Source of the DNA: JBFWRK01 sp050248955
GTDB lineage: Bacteria > Actinomycetota > Acidimicrobiia > Acidimicrobiales > Ilumatobacteraceae
Reading direction: 5' to 3'
Assembly: GCA_050248955.1 (NCBI GenBank)
Contig: JBFWRK010000006.1
Coordinates: 124,001-188,000, forward strand
DNA: 64,000 nt
The position numbers and the translations under genes were made by a program. Of the stretch, positions 1 to 9,016 are shown piece by piece. The notes under the pieces were generated by a model. That model was not told the origin of the DNA. It saw only the letters and a program-made list of their open reading frames with translations, and ran no database searches. Every line of letters starts with the position of its first letter. The first letter of the stretch is position 1.

Positions 1-2552
1 AGGAGGACCGTGAACGCATCCGGTTCCGACGCACCGTCGCCGCACAAGCTGCGGAGTGGGACGGGGCCGGCCGCCACCCCGCCGACCTGCTGGGTGGTGG
101 CCGGCTCGAGCTCGCACGCGACGACCTCGCCGCCGGTGCAGAAGGGTGGGGACGGCTCGCTCGAACGTACGTCGAGGCGAGTCTTCAGGCGCACGAGTCC
201 AGCCGCGAGGCCGAGCGGGCACAGCTCATCACGCAGCAGCGGGCCAACCGGCGGATGCGTGCCTTGCTCGCAGGCGTCGCCGTGCTGCTCGTCGCTGCCG
301 TCGTCGCCGGCACTGCCGCCGTCCGCGAGCGAGGGACCGCGGTCGACGAGGCCGGGCGAGCGCGCACCGAGCAGGCGCGCGCGGACCAGCAGGCGATCGC
401 CGCCGACGAGGCGGCGGCCAGAGCGCTGGCCGCTGCCCGCACCGCGGATGCGCGACGGCTCGTCGGGCAATCTGCTGCGTTCACCACCGACCCGCAGCTC
501 GAACTGCTCACCGCAGTGGAAGCGGTCCGCCGCGAGCCCCTACCGGCGACACAGGCCCGCCTCCTCGGCGCGCTCGCCCGCAGCCCGGCGGTCCTGCGCC
601 ACGTGCTGGTCGTGACCTCGATCGGCGACCTCTTCCCCACTCCGAGGCTGGCCCTGCTCGACGACGATCACGCAGCACTGCTCGGGGGCAGCGGACTGCG
701 GACTTGGGAGTTCTCGAGCGATGGCGCCGCTACAGAGGGCGGACCCCTCGGCGACGTCCCGACCTCGGCGAGCCTGATCCGGACCACCGGCGGGTACGTC
801 CTCGCCGACGGCTCGTCACTGACGGTCCGCCGTGCGGACGGTACCGAGGCCGGAGCCGCAGCACTGACCGCTCCAGTGCGTCTGCTGGTCGGCTCGCCGG
901 GCGGAGCACGTGCGGCTGTCCTGCTGGAATCCGGCGACGTGGTGCTCATCGATCCGACCGACCCGGACCGTCCCCGCGTCGTGCGAAGCGTCCGTCCGCC
1001 GGCTCCCGCCGTGCTGGACGCGTCCTCGTCGCTCGCCGTCGCCGACGACGGCCGGCTCGCTGCGATGTCCGGGGCCACGGCGTACCAGTGGGATGCGGCG
1101 GGCGTCGCCCTGGCGCCCGTGACGACGGCCGGCACCGGATCGGGCCTTGCCTTCCGCGGCGACGACGTCGTGCGCGCCGTCGGCGCCGAAGTGCGGAACC
1201 TCGCCGACCTGCCGGCGGCCGACGCGACGGCTGAGTCCGTCGGTGTCGCGGTCTCGGCGGTCCCATCGGACGCGTCGACAGGGCCAGACCCGAGCCCGTC
1301 GGACCAGGTCGTCAGCGTGCCGACACCGGCCACCGGCGGGTCGGGCCCGCTCCTGGCCACGAGCACGGCGCCCGGAGGAGGTTCGCGCGTGGCACTCCTC
1401 GATGGAGCGAGCATCGTCTGGAGCGACGGAGGCCCCGGACGGCCACCGTCGGTTGGCGGCCTCGATCCCGGCCTCGGAGCGCTCGTCTCGCTGGCGCTCA
1501 CCCCGGATGGCCGCACGGCGTTCGTCGGTGGCGAACGCGGCTTCGCGCTCGTCGCGCTCGACGGCCGCAATGCACTCGAGCGCACCCGCATCCCGCTCGG
1601 CTCCGCGACCTTCACCAGCCTGGTGCCGCCGAGCGTGAGCCCCGATGGCTCCCGTCTCGTCCTCCTCGCCGGCCCAGCTGCGTCGATGACGAGCCAGGTC
1701 GTCGATCTGGCGACGGGACAGGAGACGTCCCGGGTCATCGACGGGCGGGCGGGGTTCCTCGACGATCGCACGCTCGTGGCGGGCAGCATCGATCCCGAAG
1801 GGCTGCGCCTGCACGAGGTCGACGCGGCTACCGGCGCTCCGACCGGCGAGGAGACGCTGATCCCCGGCTTCACACCCGTCGCGCTCGTCGCCGAGGACGC
1901 GGCCGGCGGCCGGCTGGTCGTCAGCGGCGAGGACGGTGCCGTGGTGGTCGAGCGCGACCAGACGCCGGCATGGCGGCGACTCGACGAAGTCGGCCGGATC
2001 GACGCACTCGCGCTCCGGCCCGGCCGCGGTGAGGCGTGGGTGGTCGCCGCCGGCCGGCTCGAGCGGGTCGATCTGGCGACCACCGAAGTCGAAGCGGTCC
2101 CGGGGGCCGGCGACGGTCTCGCATTCCTCGCCTTCTCCGGCGACGGGCACACGTTGTTCGTCAGCGCAGGGCCGCGAGTGCTCGCCCTCGACATGGCCGC
2201 CGGCCTCCCGACGACAGCGCGGCTGGTCGGCGTGCTCACCGCAGACATCACGCTACTGGGGGCCGATGCCACCGGCGCCCGGGTCGCGGCGGTCACCGCT
2301 GCCGGGACGCTGTTGTTGGACACGTCCACCGGCGAGGCGCTGCCGCTCGGAGTGGCGGCGCTGCAGCTGGACTTCCTGCCCGACGGCGACCTGCTCGTGA
2401 TCGATGGCAGCGACGCCCGTGTCATCGCCCTCGACGTGGAGCATGCGGTGACGGTCGCCTGCCGAGTCGCCGGTCGGGTCCAGACGCCGGAGGAGTGGGA
2501 GCGCTACGGACCGCAGGACGCCTCGTACGCGCCGGCCTGCGCCGCCGGGTAG
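1..2552 (+). CDS. STAND/WD40-type signalling regulator, 3' part (partial)
   Basis: The reading frame is open from base 3, so the gene begins upstream of the window and 849 residues are visible. The first ~70 residues carry the pattern that ends the nSTAND ATPase region of AfsR/BTAD-like proteins (W..aGR.P.DLLgG.RL, then an ETYVEASLxA-like helix). A single membrane segment follows near positions 255-330 (LAGVAVLLVAAVVAGTAAV), then an Ala/Arg-rich coiled stretch, then a long beta-propeller-like region with repeated 'LSPDG'-type turns. The C-terminus (TPEEWERYGPQ...Y.PAC) is the usual tail of actinobacterial WD40-STAND proteins. By family, these are signal-sensing ATPase scaffolds; the ligand and DNA-binding part are not visible here. 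The membrane segment suggests that the propeller is outside the cytoplasm (inference). Confidence 0.8.
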   Translation, partial: EDRERIRFRRTVAAQAAEWDGAGRHPADLLGGGRLELARDDLAAGAEGWGRLARTYVEASLQAHESSREAERAQLITQQRANRRMRALLAGVAVLLVAAVVAGTAAVRERGTAVDEAGRARTEQARADQQAIAADEAAARALAAARTADARRLVGQSAAFTTDPQLELLTAVEAVRREPLPATQARLLGALARSPAVLRHVLVVTSIGDLFPTPRLALLDDDHAALLGGSGLRTWEFSSDGAATEGGPLGDVPTSASLIRTTGGYVLADGSSLTVRRADGTEAGAAALTAPVRLLVGSPGGARAAVLLESGDVVLIDPTDPDRPRVVRSVRPPAPAVLDASSSLAVADDGRLAAMSGATAYQWDAAGVALAPVTTAGTGSGLAFRGDDVVRAVGAEVRNLADLPAADATAESVGVAVSAVPSDASTGPDPSPSDQVVSVPTPATGGSGPLLATSTAPGGGSRVALLDGASIVWSDGGPGRPPSVGGLDPGLGALVSLALTPDGRTAFVGGERGFALVALDGRNALERTRIPLGSATFTSLVPPSVSPDGSRLVLLAGPAASMTSQVVDLATGQETSRVIDGRAGFLDDRTLVAGSIDPEGLRLHEVDAATGAPTGEETLIPGFTPVALVAEDAAGGRLVVSGEDGAVVVERDQTPAWRRLDEVGRIDALALRPGRGEAWVVAAGRLERVDLATTEVEAVPGAGDGLAFLAFSGDGHTLFVSAGPRVLALDMAAGLPTTARLVGVLTADITLLGADATGARVAAVTAAGTLLLDTSTGEALPLGVAALQLDFLPDGDLLVIDGSDARVIALDVEHAVTVACRVAGRVQTPEEWERYGPQDASYAPACAAG

Positions 2553-2555
2553 ACG

Positions 2556-2867
2556 TCAGAAGCGACGGTCGTTCTTCTTCTTCTGCGGTGCCTTGAACGG
2601 GGCCTCGACGAGCTCGTCGAAGCGCGCGTCGTCGGGTTGCTTCGGGTCGTTCAGCCGTTGGAGGTAGGTCTTGAGGGCAGCGCGCGCAACGGCGACGTGT
2701 TCGCCCTTCGCGCCCACCGACCGTGCCAGTGCGTCCTTGGCTCTGGCGACGCGGTCTCGTCGGGTTGCCTTCTCCGCCTCGGAGATCACACGCGTGGGCT
2801 TGTCCGCCTTGGCGGCGATGCGACGCGCCTCGAGTTCCTGGAGCGGCGTGAGCTTGGGGGTTGCCAT
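2556..2867 (-). CDS. Small basic hypothetical protein, 103 aa
   Basis: This is a short, Lys/Arg/Ala-rich, strongly helical protein with no membrane segment or signal peptide. It begins MATPKLTPLQELEARR and ends in a basic tail (APQKKKNDRRF). I chose the ATG at 2867; an in-frame upstream ATG at 2903 would add 12 residues, but the conserved-looking part starts at 2867. The stop lies 4 nt beyond the stop of the WD40 regulator on the other strand, so the two genes are convergent. I do not recognise a family. The composition (charged, predicted all-alpha, basic C-terminus) would fit a nucleic-acid-associated protein, but that is a guess. Confidence 0.55.
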   Translation of the reverse strand: MATPKLTPLQELEARRIAAKADKPTRVISEAEKATRRDRVARAKDALARSVGAKGEHVAVARAALKTYLQRLNDPKQPDDARFDELVEAPFKAPQKKKNDRRF

Positions 2868-3147
2868 CACGGGGTCTTTCTGATCGGGTAGCGGACGAGA
2901 CACCGCCGTCGTTCGATCACGCTGAGCTGCGACCGAACACGTGCAGGTCGAGAACGACGATACGCCGAGAATCGCCGCCCCGGACGTGCCGGGCGGGCGA
3001 CGCTCGAACGGCCGTCGAACGGGCCCTCGACGCTTGCAAGGGAACGAGGCCTGGTTTCTCTGCTCGAACGCGCGCCTCGGCCTCGTCTCTGCTCGCTCGC
3101 GGACATCTGGGGGCCTGGAGGGAGCAGAGACGCGTGGTTTGCGGACG

Positions 3148-3669
3148 TCAGTCGCCGGTCACGCCGTCGAGACGCTCGCGCAGGAGGTCGGCATGACCCG
3201 CGTGGCGGGCGTACTCCTCGATCATGTGCACGAGGATCCACCGCAGGTTCGGGTGGAACCCTTCGTGCCCCGGATCCGTCGAGACATGGATCGCGAGGTC
3301 GTCGAGCGAGGGTGCCGCCGCCGTGATCGACCGGGACAGCTCGACCTCGCGCTCGAAGACCGCGATGGCGTCGGCAAGCGAGTCCTCCGGACCTGGATGC
3401 AGGTCGCCGTCCTCGTCGTGATCGCCGTAGTACAGCGGCGGCGCGTCCGCTTCGCGGAACCAGCGCTGGAACCAGCTGCGCTCCACCTCGGACATGTGAC
3501 GGATCAGCCCCATGATCGACAGGTCGCTCGGGTCGACGCTGGGCGTGCGGGCCTGCTCGTCGCTGAGCCCGTCGGCCTTCAGGAGCAGCGTGGCCCGGTA
3601 GTAGTCGAGGAACGACGTGAGCATGGTCCGTTCGTCGGCGGCGTCGGGTGGTTCGGTGCGTTCGATCAT
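3148..3669 (-). CDS. DinB/DUF664 family protein
   Basis: This 173-aa protein matches the DUF664 branch of the DinB four-helix fold. It has an early helix LTSFLDYYRATLLLKADGLSDEQAR, then LIRHMSEVERSWFQRWF, and a late helix H.IEEYARHAGHADLLRE. The His in 'LIRHM' and the two His in 'RHAGH' are the likely metal-binding triad. Members of this family include mycothiol- and bacillithiol-dependent transferases and metal hydrolases; the specific reaction cannot be read from sequence. The start is the ATG at 3669, preceded by GCGAGG; an in-frame ATG at 3678 is equally possible and would add three residues. The gene follows a nitroreductase on the same strand (31 nt gap). Confidence 0.75.
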   Translation of the reverse strand: MIERTEPPDAADERTMLTSFLDYYRATLLLKADGLSDEQARTPSVDPSDLSIMGLIRHMSEVERSWFQRWFREADAPPLYYGDHDEDGDLHPGPEDSLADAIAVFEREVELSRSITAAAPSLDDLAIHVSTDPGHEGFHPNLRWILVHMIEEYARHAGHADLLRERLDGVTGD

Positions 3670-3700
3670 CGCCGGCATCCTCGCAGGGCCGCCCGTTCGG

Positions 3701-4378
3701 TCAGCCGGGGGTTTCGCCGGTGAACGGCGGGCCGTCGAAGCGGTCGATCGTGGTGAACTCCGCCACCTCGCCGCGGCGGAGCTTGGTCGGCTGGTGCACC
3801 GGGTGCCCGAGGAAGATCGTGGTCGCGAGGCCATGGTCCGGTGGCAGTCCGAGCGCGGCACCGGCGGCTGGTTCGGCGCGGGACAGGAACGTCGTCATCA
3901 CGCCTCCGAGGCCACGAGCGCGCGCCGCGAGCAGGATGCTCCAGCAGAACGGGTAGATCGACGCGCCGCCGGTGATCGGCGGCCGGTCGAGGTCCTTGTC
4001 CATCATCGCGATGCGACGCAGGTCGGCCGCGACCACCAGGACGACAGGGATCGACACGATGTCGTCGAGCAGTGCGTTCGGTGGCTGCTTCGGGTTCGTC
4101 GACGCCAGGCGGTACTCGGCGGGCTCGACCACCGTGAACGGCGTCCGGCCGGAGCGCGAGAGCTCGACGTACTCGTCCCACACCGGTCGCATGAGCGCGG
4201 CGAGCTCGAGCCGCAGCGCGGCGTCCTTCACGATCGCCACCCGCCAGCCCTGACGGTTGCCGCCGCTCGGCGCGAAGCGGGCGTCGTCGAGGATGTCGAA
4301 GACCGTCGCGTCGGCGACGACCTCGTCCGTGAACGAACGGACTGCACCGTTCGTGCGAATGGCTTCCCGGATGTCCAT
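3701..4378 (-). CDS. Nitroreductase family flavoprotein
   Basis: This 225-aa protein has the nitroreductase fold signature. The N-terminal IREAIRTNGAVRSFTDEVV contains the FMN-binding R-S segment, followed by DDARFAPSGGNRQGWR (the P-S-G-N-xQ flavin and dimer motif) and a C-terminal ARGLGGVMTT block. Family members reduce nitroaromatics, quinones or enals with NAD(P)H, or act in cofactor metabolism. The ATG at 4378 lies 14 nt after the aconitase stop, so the two are probably co-transcribed. No strong ribosome binding site is visible, which suggests coupling to aconitase translation. The natural substrate is unknown. Confidence 0.8.
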   Translation of the reverse strand: MDIREAIRTNGAVRSFTDEVVADATVFDILDDARFAPSGGNRQGWRVAIVKDAALRLELAALMRPVWDEYVELSRSGRTPFTVVEPAEYRLASTNPKQPPNALLDDIVSIPVVLVVAADLRRIAMMDKDLDRPPITGGASIYPFCWSILLAARARGLGGVMTTFLSRAEPAAGAALGLPPDHGLATTIFLGHPVHQPTKLRRGEVAEFTTIDRFDGPPFTGETPG

Positions 4379-4392
4379 GCGGATCAGGCGGA

Positions 4393-6657
4393 TCAGGCGG
4401 AGTCGGCGACCTTCTGGCGGACGATGTTCAGCGCCGATCCGGCTCTGAACCACCCCACCTGCTCGTCGTTGAACGTCTGCGTGGCGAGGAACTCGATCAC
4501 GGTGCCGTCGGGCTTGCGGATCGAGCAGCGCACCGGCTGATCGGGCTTGGGGGGCAGGTCGTGGACGCTGATCCGGTCGTCCTCGCCGATCTGGTCGTAC
4601 GTCGCCGGATCGGCGAACGTGAGCGGCACGAGGCCCTGCTTCTTCAGGTTCGTCTCGTGGATCCGGGCGAAGCTCCTGGCGAAGATCACCCGGGCGTTGC
4701 GGAACCGCGGCTCCATCGCCGCGTGCTCGCGGCTCGAGCCCTCGCCGTAGTTCTTGTCGCCGACCGCGCACCACCCGATGCCCTGCTCCGCGTAGCGCTT
4801 CGCGATCTCGGGGAAGCTCCGGGTCTCACCATCGGTCTGGTCCTTGCCCTCGCCGACCGCGCCGGTGAACGCGTTGACGACGCCGATGAAGAGGTTGCCC
4901 GAGATGTTCTCGAGGTGGCCGCGGAACTTGAGCCACTTGCCGGCGGCCGAGATGTGGTCGGTCGTGCACTTGCCCTGCGCCTTCATCAGCACGGGCAGAT
5001 CGATGTAGTCCTTGCCGTCCCACGGCGCGAACGGTTCGAGCAGCTGCAGCCGGTCGGAGGTCGGCGAGACCGCGACGCTGATCCCTGATCCGTCGGCGGG
5101 CGGGGCGACGAACGTGTCCTCGCCGGCGTCGTAGCCGCGGTCGGGGAGCACCTCGCCGACGGGCGCGTCGAGACGCACCTCGACGCCGGCGTCGTTCACG
5201 ATCGTGTCGGTGGTCGGGTCGAAGTCGAGCCGGCCGGCGAGCGCGAGCGCGATCACGGTGTCGGGCGAGGTGACGAAGCTCAGCGTGTTCGCCGAGCCGT
5301 CGTTGCGCTTCGGGAAGTTGCGGTTGTAGCTGTTCACGATCGTGTTCAGCGTCGACGGGTCGACACCGGGTCGCTCCCACTGGCCGATGCACGGACCGCA
5401 GGCGTTGGCGAGCACGGTGGCGCCGATCGCCTCGAGGTCGGCGAGGAGGCCGTCGCGCTCGATGGTGGCGCGGATCTGCTCGGAGCCCGGGGTGATCAGC
5501 AGCTCGGTCTTCGCCCGGAGCCCGTGCGCGGACGCCTGGCGCGCCACCGAGGCGGCGCGTGTGATGTCCTCGTAGGAGGAGTTCGTGCACGAGCCGATCA
5601 GCGCGGACGAGATCTCGAGCGGCCAGCCGTTCGCCTCGGCCTCGGCGCCGACCTGGGCGCCGACGCGGTTCGCGCGGTCGGGCGTGTGCGGGCCGTTGAT
5701 CAGCGGGCGGAGCTGGTCGAGGTCGATCTCGACGATCCGGTCGTAGAGCGCGCCGTCGTCGGGGCGGAGGTCCGCCGTGACCTTGTCGGCGGCGTCGGCG
5801 ATCGCCTCGCGGCCGGTCGCCTTCAGGTACGCGGCCATGTTCTGGTCGTAGCCGAACAGCGAGCAAGTGGCGCCGATCTCGGCGCCCATGTTGCAGATCG
5901 TCGCCTTGCCGGTTGCCGAGATCGTGTCGGCCCCAGGACCGAAGTACTCGACGATCGCGCCGGTGCCACCTTCGACGGTCAGCACACGAGCGACCTCGAG
6001 GATGACGTCCTTCGGGCTCGACCAACCCGACAGCGTCCCGGTGAGCTTGACGCCGATCACCTTCGGCCAGCGCACGTTGAACGGGAAGCCGGTCATCACG
6101 TCGACCGCATCGGCACCGCCGACGCCGATCGCCACCATGCCGAGGCCGCCGGCGTTCGGGGTGTGGCTGTCGGTGCCGATCATCATCCCGCCCGGGAAGG
6201 CGTAGTGCTCGAGCACGACCTGGTGGATGATCCCGCTCCCCGGCGCCCAGAACCCGATGCCGTACTTCGCCGACACGGAGCGGAGGAAGTCGTACACCTC
6301 GCGGTTGGTGTCGATCGCGACACCCATGTCGATCTTCGCGCCGACCTTGGCGAGGATCAGGTGGTCGCAGTGCACGGTGGACGGCACCGCGGTCTGCGGC
6401 AGGCCGGCGGTCATGAACTGGAGCAGCGCCATCTGCGCCGTGGCGTCCTGCATCGCGACGCGGTCGGGGCGGAAGTCGGCGTAGCTGCGGCCCCGCTCCA
6501 TGTCCTGACCTTCCGGATCGGACAGGTGGTTGACGAGGATCTTCTCCGTCAGGCTGAGCGGCCGGCCGAGTCGTCGCCGCCCGAGCGAGACCCGCTCCGG
6601 AAGCGTGGCGTAGACCTGCTCGACGAGCTCGGTCGGTGTTCCAGCGGATACAGCCAT
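4393..6657 (-). CDS. acn: Aconitate hydratase, mitochondrial-type
   Basis: The 754-residue length and domain order fit the mitochondrial-type aconitase family (isomerises citrate to isocitrate in the TCA cycle with a [4Fe-4S] cluster). The three cluster cysteines are in ALIGSCTNSSYED and NACGPCIGQWE; the active-site block TDSHTPNAGGLGM is present, and the swivel domain holds GEGSSREHAAMEPR. I set the start at the ATG at 6657, with an AAGGGGG ribosome site about 8 nt upstream; longer in-frame starts upstream encode non-conserved sequence that overlaps the promoter. The gene is divergent from a GntR/UTRA regulator (6762), which is therefore a candidate regulator of acn. The nitroreductase follows 14 nt downstream. 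Confidence 0.95.
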   Translation of the reverse strand: MAVSAGTPTELVEQVYATLPERVSLGRRRLGRPLSLTEKILVNHLSDPEGQDMERGRSYADFRPDRVAMQDATAQMALLQFMTAGLPQTAVPSTVHCDHLILAKVGAKIDMGVAIDTNREVYDFLRSVSAKYGIGFWAPGSGIIHQVVLEHYAFPGGMMIGTDSHTPNAGGLGMVAIGVGGADAVDVMTGFPFNVRWPKVIGVKLTGTLSGWSSPKDVILEVARVLTVEGGTGAIVEYFGPGADTISATGKATICNMGAEIGATCSLFGYDQNMAAYLKATGREAIADAADKVTADLRPDDGALYDRIVEIDLDQLRPLINGPHTPDRANRVGAQVGAEAEANGWPLEISSALIGSCTNSSYEDITRAASVARQASAHGLRAKTELLITPGSEQIRATIERDGLLADLEAIGATVLANACGPCIGQWERPGVDPSTLNTIVNSYNRNFPKRNDGSANTLSFVTSPDTVIALALAGRLDFDPTTDTIVNDAGVEVRLDAPVGEVLPDRGYDAGEDTFVAPPADGSGISVAVSPTSDRLQLLEPFAPWDGKDYIDLPVLMKAQGKCTTDHISAAGKWLKFRGHLENISGNLFIGVVNAFTGAVGEGKDQTDGETRSFPEIAKRYAEQGIGWCAVGDKNYGEGSSREHAAMEPRFRNARVIFARSFARIHETNLKKQGLVPLTFADPATYDQIGEDDRISVHDLPPKPDQPVRCSIRKPDGTVIEFLATQTFNDEQVGWFRAGSALNIVRQKVADSA

Positions 6658-6686
6658 CGGGATGACCCCCTTGCGAAGCGATCTGA

Positions 6687-6723
6687 TGTAGACAACTCTA
6701 ATACAAGTGCCGCCAGCTACCAA
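6687..6723 (-). promoter_or_regulatory. Candidate acn promoter with overlapping GntR-type operator
   Basis: On the minus strand a -35-like TTGGTA (6718-6723) and a -10-like TAGAGT (6695-6700) are separated by exactly 17 nt, upstream of acn. Overlapping the -10 is an imperfect dyad TGTAGACAACTCTAATACA (6687-6705). UTRA/HutC regulators typically bind TGTnTAGACA-like sites, and TGTAGACA here resembles a half site. A repressor bound here would block acn and, since the site lies in the shared gap, possibly its own gene. Read from base patterns only. Confidence 0.45.
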
Positions 6724-6761
6724 CCAGCACATCATCGCCCGAGCTGAGGGAGACTGACGAC

Positions 6762-7493
6762 GTGCGGACGATTCGGTACCAGCAGATCGCCGACGAGCTG
6801 CGGGCTCGGGTCTCGGGTGGCGTCTACGCTCCCGGCCGGCTCCTGCCGAGTGAGGCGGAGCTGTCGGCCGAGTTCGATGCCAGCCGGGTCACGGTCCGCC
6901 GGGCACTCGAGCTCCTGCGCGACATCGGGCTGGTCGACGCCCGCCAGGGCTTCGGGTGGTTCGTCGCGACGAGTCCGCTGCGCCAGTCGCTCGGCCGGCT
7001 GTCCACGATCGAGGCGCAGATGGAGGCGGACGGGCTCCTGCCCGAACGCAAGATCCTCGAATTCGCCTTCGTCACCGCGAACCGCCGGATCAAGCGGCTC
7101 CTCGGCACCGACCAGGTGCTGCGGGTGAAGCGCCTCAACCTCGCCGACGGGCAACCGTTCGCGGTCGTGACGGTCTGGTGCCCGGCCGAGCTCGGCCAGC
7201 ACCTGTCACGCAACGACGTCGAACGCTCGCCGTTCTACGAGCTGCTCACGACGCCGCTCGGCGGCGCCACGCAGACGATCGGTGCGGACGCGGCGGAGGT
7301 GGGGGACGCCGCGCTCCTCGGCGTGCCACCCGGGTCGCCCGTGCTGCGCTGCGACCGCGTGACCATGGACGACGCGGGCCGGGCGGTCCTGGTCAGCGAG
7401 CACATCTTCCCGGCGCATCGCACCGAGTTCGTGGTCGACCTGCCGCACGCGGAGCGGTCGATCGCCCCGACCGGTCTGCGACTCGTCGATTGA
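6762..7493 (+). CDS. GntR family transcriptional regulator, HutC/UTRA subfamily
   Basis: This 243-aa protein has an N-terminal winged helix of GntR type (RYQQIADELRARVSGG, LPSEAELSAEFDASRVTVRRALELL) and a C-terminal UTRA ligand-binding domain (about residues 95-235; V..VKRLNLADGQPFAV, then a final strand region ending R.EFVVDLPH). UTRA regulators respond to small metabolites such as sugars, amino acids or histidine breakdown products. The GTG start has GAGGGAG about 10 nt upstream. It is divergent from aconitase across a 104-bp gap that carries a dyad, so control of acn is the simplest hypothesis. The effector cannot be inferred. Confidence 0.88.
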   Translation: MRTIRYQQIADELRARVSGGVYAPGRLLPSEAELSAEFDASRVTVRRALELLRDIGLVDARQGFGWFVATSPLRQSLGRLSTIEAQMEADGLLPERKILEFAFVTANRRIKRLLGTDQVLRVKRLNLADGQPFAVVTVWCPAELGQHLSRNDVERSPFYELLTTPLGGATQTIGADAAEVGDAALLGVPPGSPVLRCDRVTMDDAGRAVLVSEHIFPAHRTEFVVDLPHAERSIAPTGLRLVD

Positions 7494-7619
7494 GAACATC
7501 GACGGAGCGTGTCGGAAGTATCACTCGACCCGCGGTCCGCCCGTGAGATGCGCTCACTAGGGTCGCCACGGCGCCGCCACCAGCCGGCGCTCGGCGATGA
7601 ACACGGAGGAGCCAGAACG

Positions 7620-8237
7620 ATGGGTAGGAACATGAAGCGGGCGACGGTGCTCGCCGTAGGTGCAGTGCTGGCGCTCTCCGCCTGCGGTGGGGACGACGAC
7701 GAGGTCAGCGGCGGTGCCACCGAGGAGCTGCCGAGCGCGACGGACAGCGGTGCCGCCGGCACCGATGCGCCTGACGGCACCGTCGCCTCGGACAACACCG
7801 CCGGCGACATCGAGCTCGACGGCGAGTTCTGCGCCGCCACCGCCCAGATGATGGAGCGGTTCGACGATGTCGAGAACGCGGAGTCCAGCGACGACCCGAT
7901 GGCCGGGCTGAGCGACATGTTCGCATCGCTGGGCGAGATCGGCGGAGCGCTCGACGATCTGGAGGGCAAGGCGCCAGATGAGCTGAAGGACGACGTCGCC
8001 ACGCTGGCGGAGGCGTTCTCCACGTTCGAGGAGCACCTGCCCGAGCTGCAGCAGTTCAGCGAGGACATGCAGGCCGCGGGGAGCGATCCGGCGAAGCTCC
8101 AAGAGGTGCTGACGAAGTACCAGGACCTGATGACGACGCTCGACATGTCGGCGATCGACAGCGCAGAGGTCGAGCAGGCCGGCGAGAACATCAACACCTA
8201 CGTCACCGAGGTCTGCGGCATCGACATCGGTAGCTGA
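7620..8237 (+). CDS. Secreted lipoprotein of unknown function
   Basis: This 205-aa protein starts with MGRNMKR, a hydrophobic stretch and a lipobox (LALSAC; Cys near residue 21), so it is exported and lipidated. After an acidic Ser/Thr/Ala linker the body is acidic and helical (FCAATAQMMERFDDVE..., LEGKAPDELKDDVATLAEAF, VLTKYQDLMTTLDMSAID). Two cysteines (in 'EFCAA' and 'EVCGIDIG') may form a disulfide. The ATG at 7620 has a strong GGAGGAG site 8 nt upstream. I do not recognise a family; similar lipoproteins with this Cys-bounded helical body are common in actinobacteria with no assigned role. Confidence 0.75.
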   Translation: MGRNMKRATVLAVGAVLALSACGGDDDEVSGGATEELPSATDSGAAGTDAPDGTVASDNTAGDIELDGEFCAATAQMMERFDDVENAESSDDPMAGLSDMFASLGEIGGALDDLEGKAPDELKDDVATLAEAFSTFEEHLPELQQFSEDMQAAGSDPAKLQEVLTKYQDLMTTLDMSAIDSAEVEQAGENINTYVTEVCGIDIGS

Positions 8238-8254
8238 CCGAGCGGTCCACCGGC

Positions 8255-9010
8255 TCAGCCGGCGGCCACGAACGCGTCGCCGACGAGGAGCGCGGCGGTG
8301 CTCGACACGTCGAGCACCGCCGCTTCCTCGACGTCGTCGGCGCACCCCCGCTCGGCGAGCTCTCGACCCGTAGCGCACTCCAGCAGCGACTCGGCGAGCA
8401 GCGATCGTGCATCGAGGAACGCCGCCCGCGCCGCCGCGGCCTCTGGTGAGCAGCGCGGTGCCGACACCGATCCCGAGGGATCCAGCGCGGCCAGCACTGC
8501 TCCCGCGCCGAGGAGGTCCTCCACGGCGTGGCGCACCGGCCCGATGTCATGGCGCCAGCGCTCCCCGGCTGCCGTCACGCCGATCACCCCCGAGCCGAGG
8601 GTCGCCAGCGCGCGTGCCCGGCGAGCGGTCGCCGACGCGTTGCGCAGGCATCCGGCGAGCACGTGGGCGGCACCGTGGCGACGCGCTGCGAACGCCAGCG
8701 CCGAGCCGTTCGGCGACGGCAGCACGAGTCGGGCGCCCTCCGGGAGGGAGAGCAGCTCGGTCGGGGACAGGGACCACGAGCCATCGCCGCGCCGCCCGGC
8801 CAGCAGGGCGTCACGCTCGGCCGCGTACTCGCCGGCGGTGCTGTCGGCAAAGCGGTAGGGGAACACCGTCGAGCCGCGGTCGACCGCGACGGAGACCGCG
8901 GTCGTGAACCGCAGCACGTCGACGATCACGAGCACGTCCACGACCGGCGCCAAGCTGCGCAACCCGCTCGGCCCCCAGTCGAAGCGGTAGGCGAACCCGT
9001 CCTGGTCCAC
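8255..9010 (-). CDS. comB: ComB family 2-phosphosulfolactate phosphatase-like protein
   Basis: This 251-aa protein has the ComB fold hallmarks: VIVDVLRFTTAVSVAVDRG near residue 30, LPSPNGSALAF near residue 100, and VIGVTAAGERW near residue 145. ComB hydrolyses 2-phosphosulfolactate to sulfolactate, a Mg-dependent step of coenzyme M synthesis in methanogens. Bacterial homologues occur without the rest of that pathway, so the substrate here is uncertain. The GTG start lies 6 nt after the stop of the adjacent nitroreductase, suggesting one transcript. The gene is convergent with the upstream lipoprotein (17 nt gap). Confidence 0.75.
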   Translation of the reverse strand: MDQDGFAYRFDWGPSGLRSLAPVVDVLVIVDVLRFTTAVSVAVDRGSTVFPYRFADSTAGEYAAERDALLAGRRGDGSWSLSPTELLSLPEGARLVLPSPNGSALAFAARRHGAAHVLAGCLRNASATARRARALATLGSGVIGVTAAGERWRHDIGPVRHAVEDLLGAGAVLAALDPSGSVSAPRCSPEAAAARAAFLDARSLLAESLLECATGRELAERGCADDVEEAAVLDVSSTAALLVGDAFVAAG

Positions 9011-9016
9011 GGTTCC

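Noticed and set aside
2904..3147. Open frames in the 240-bp gap between the small basic protein and the DinB-like gene
   Set aside because: The frames are mutually overlapping, Arg-rich and without start context or recognisable features; I see no gene here.
8250..8262. Short CCGGC-TCA-GCCGG hairpin between the convergent lipoprotein and comB genes, as a terminator
   Set aside because: The stem is only 5 bp and includes the comB stop codon; such stems are common by chance at this GC content.
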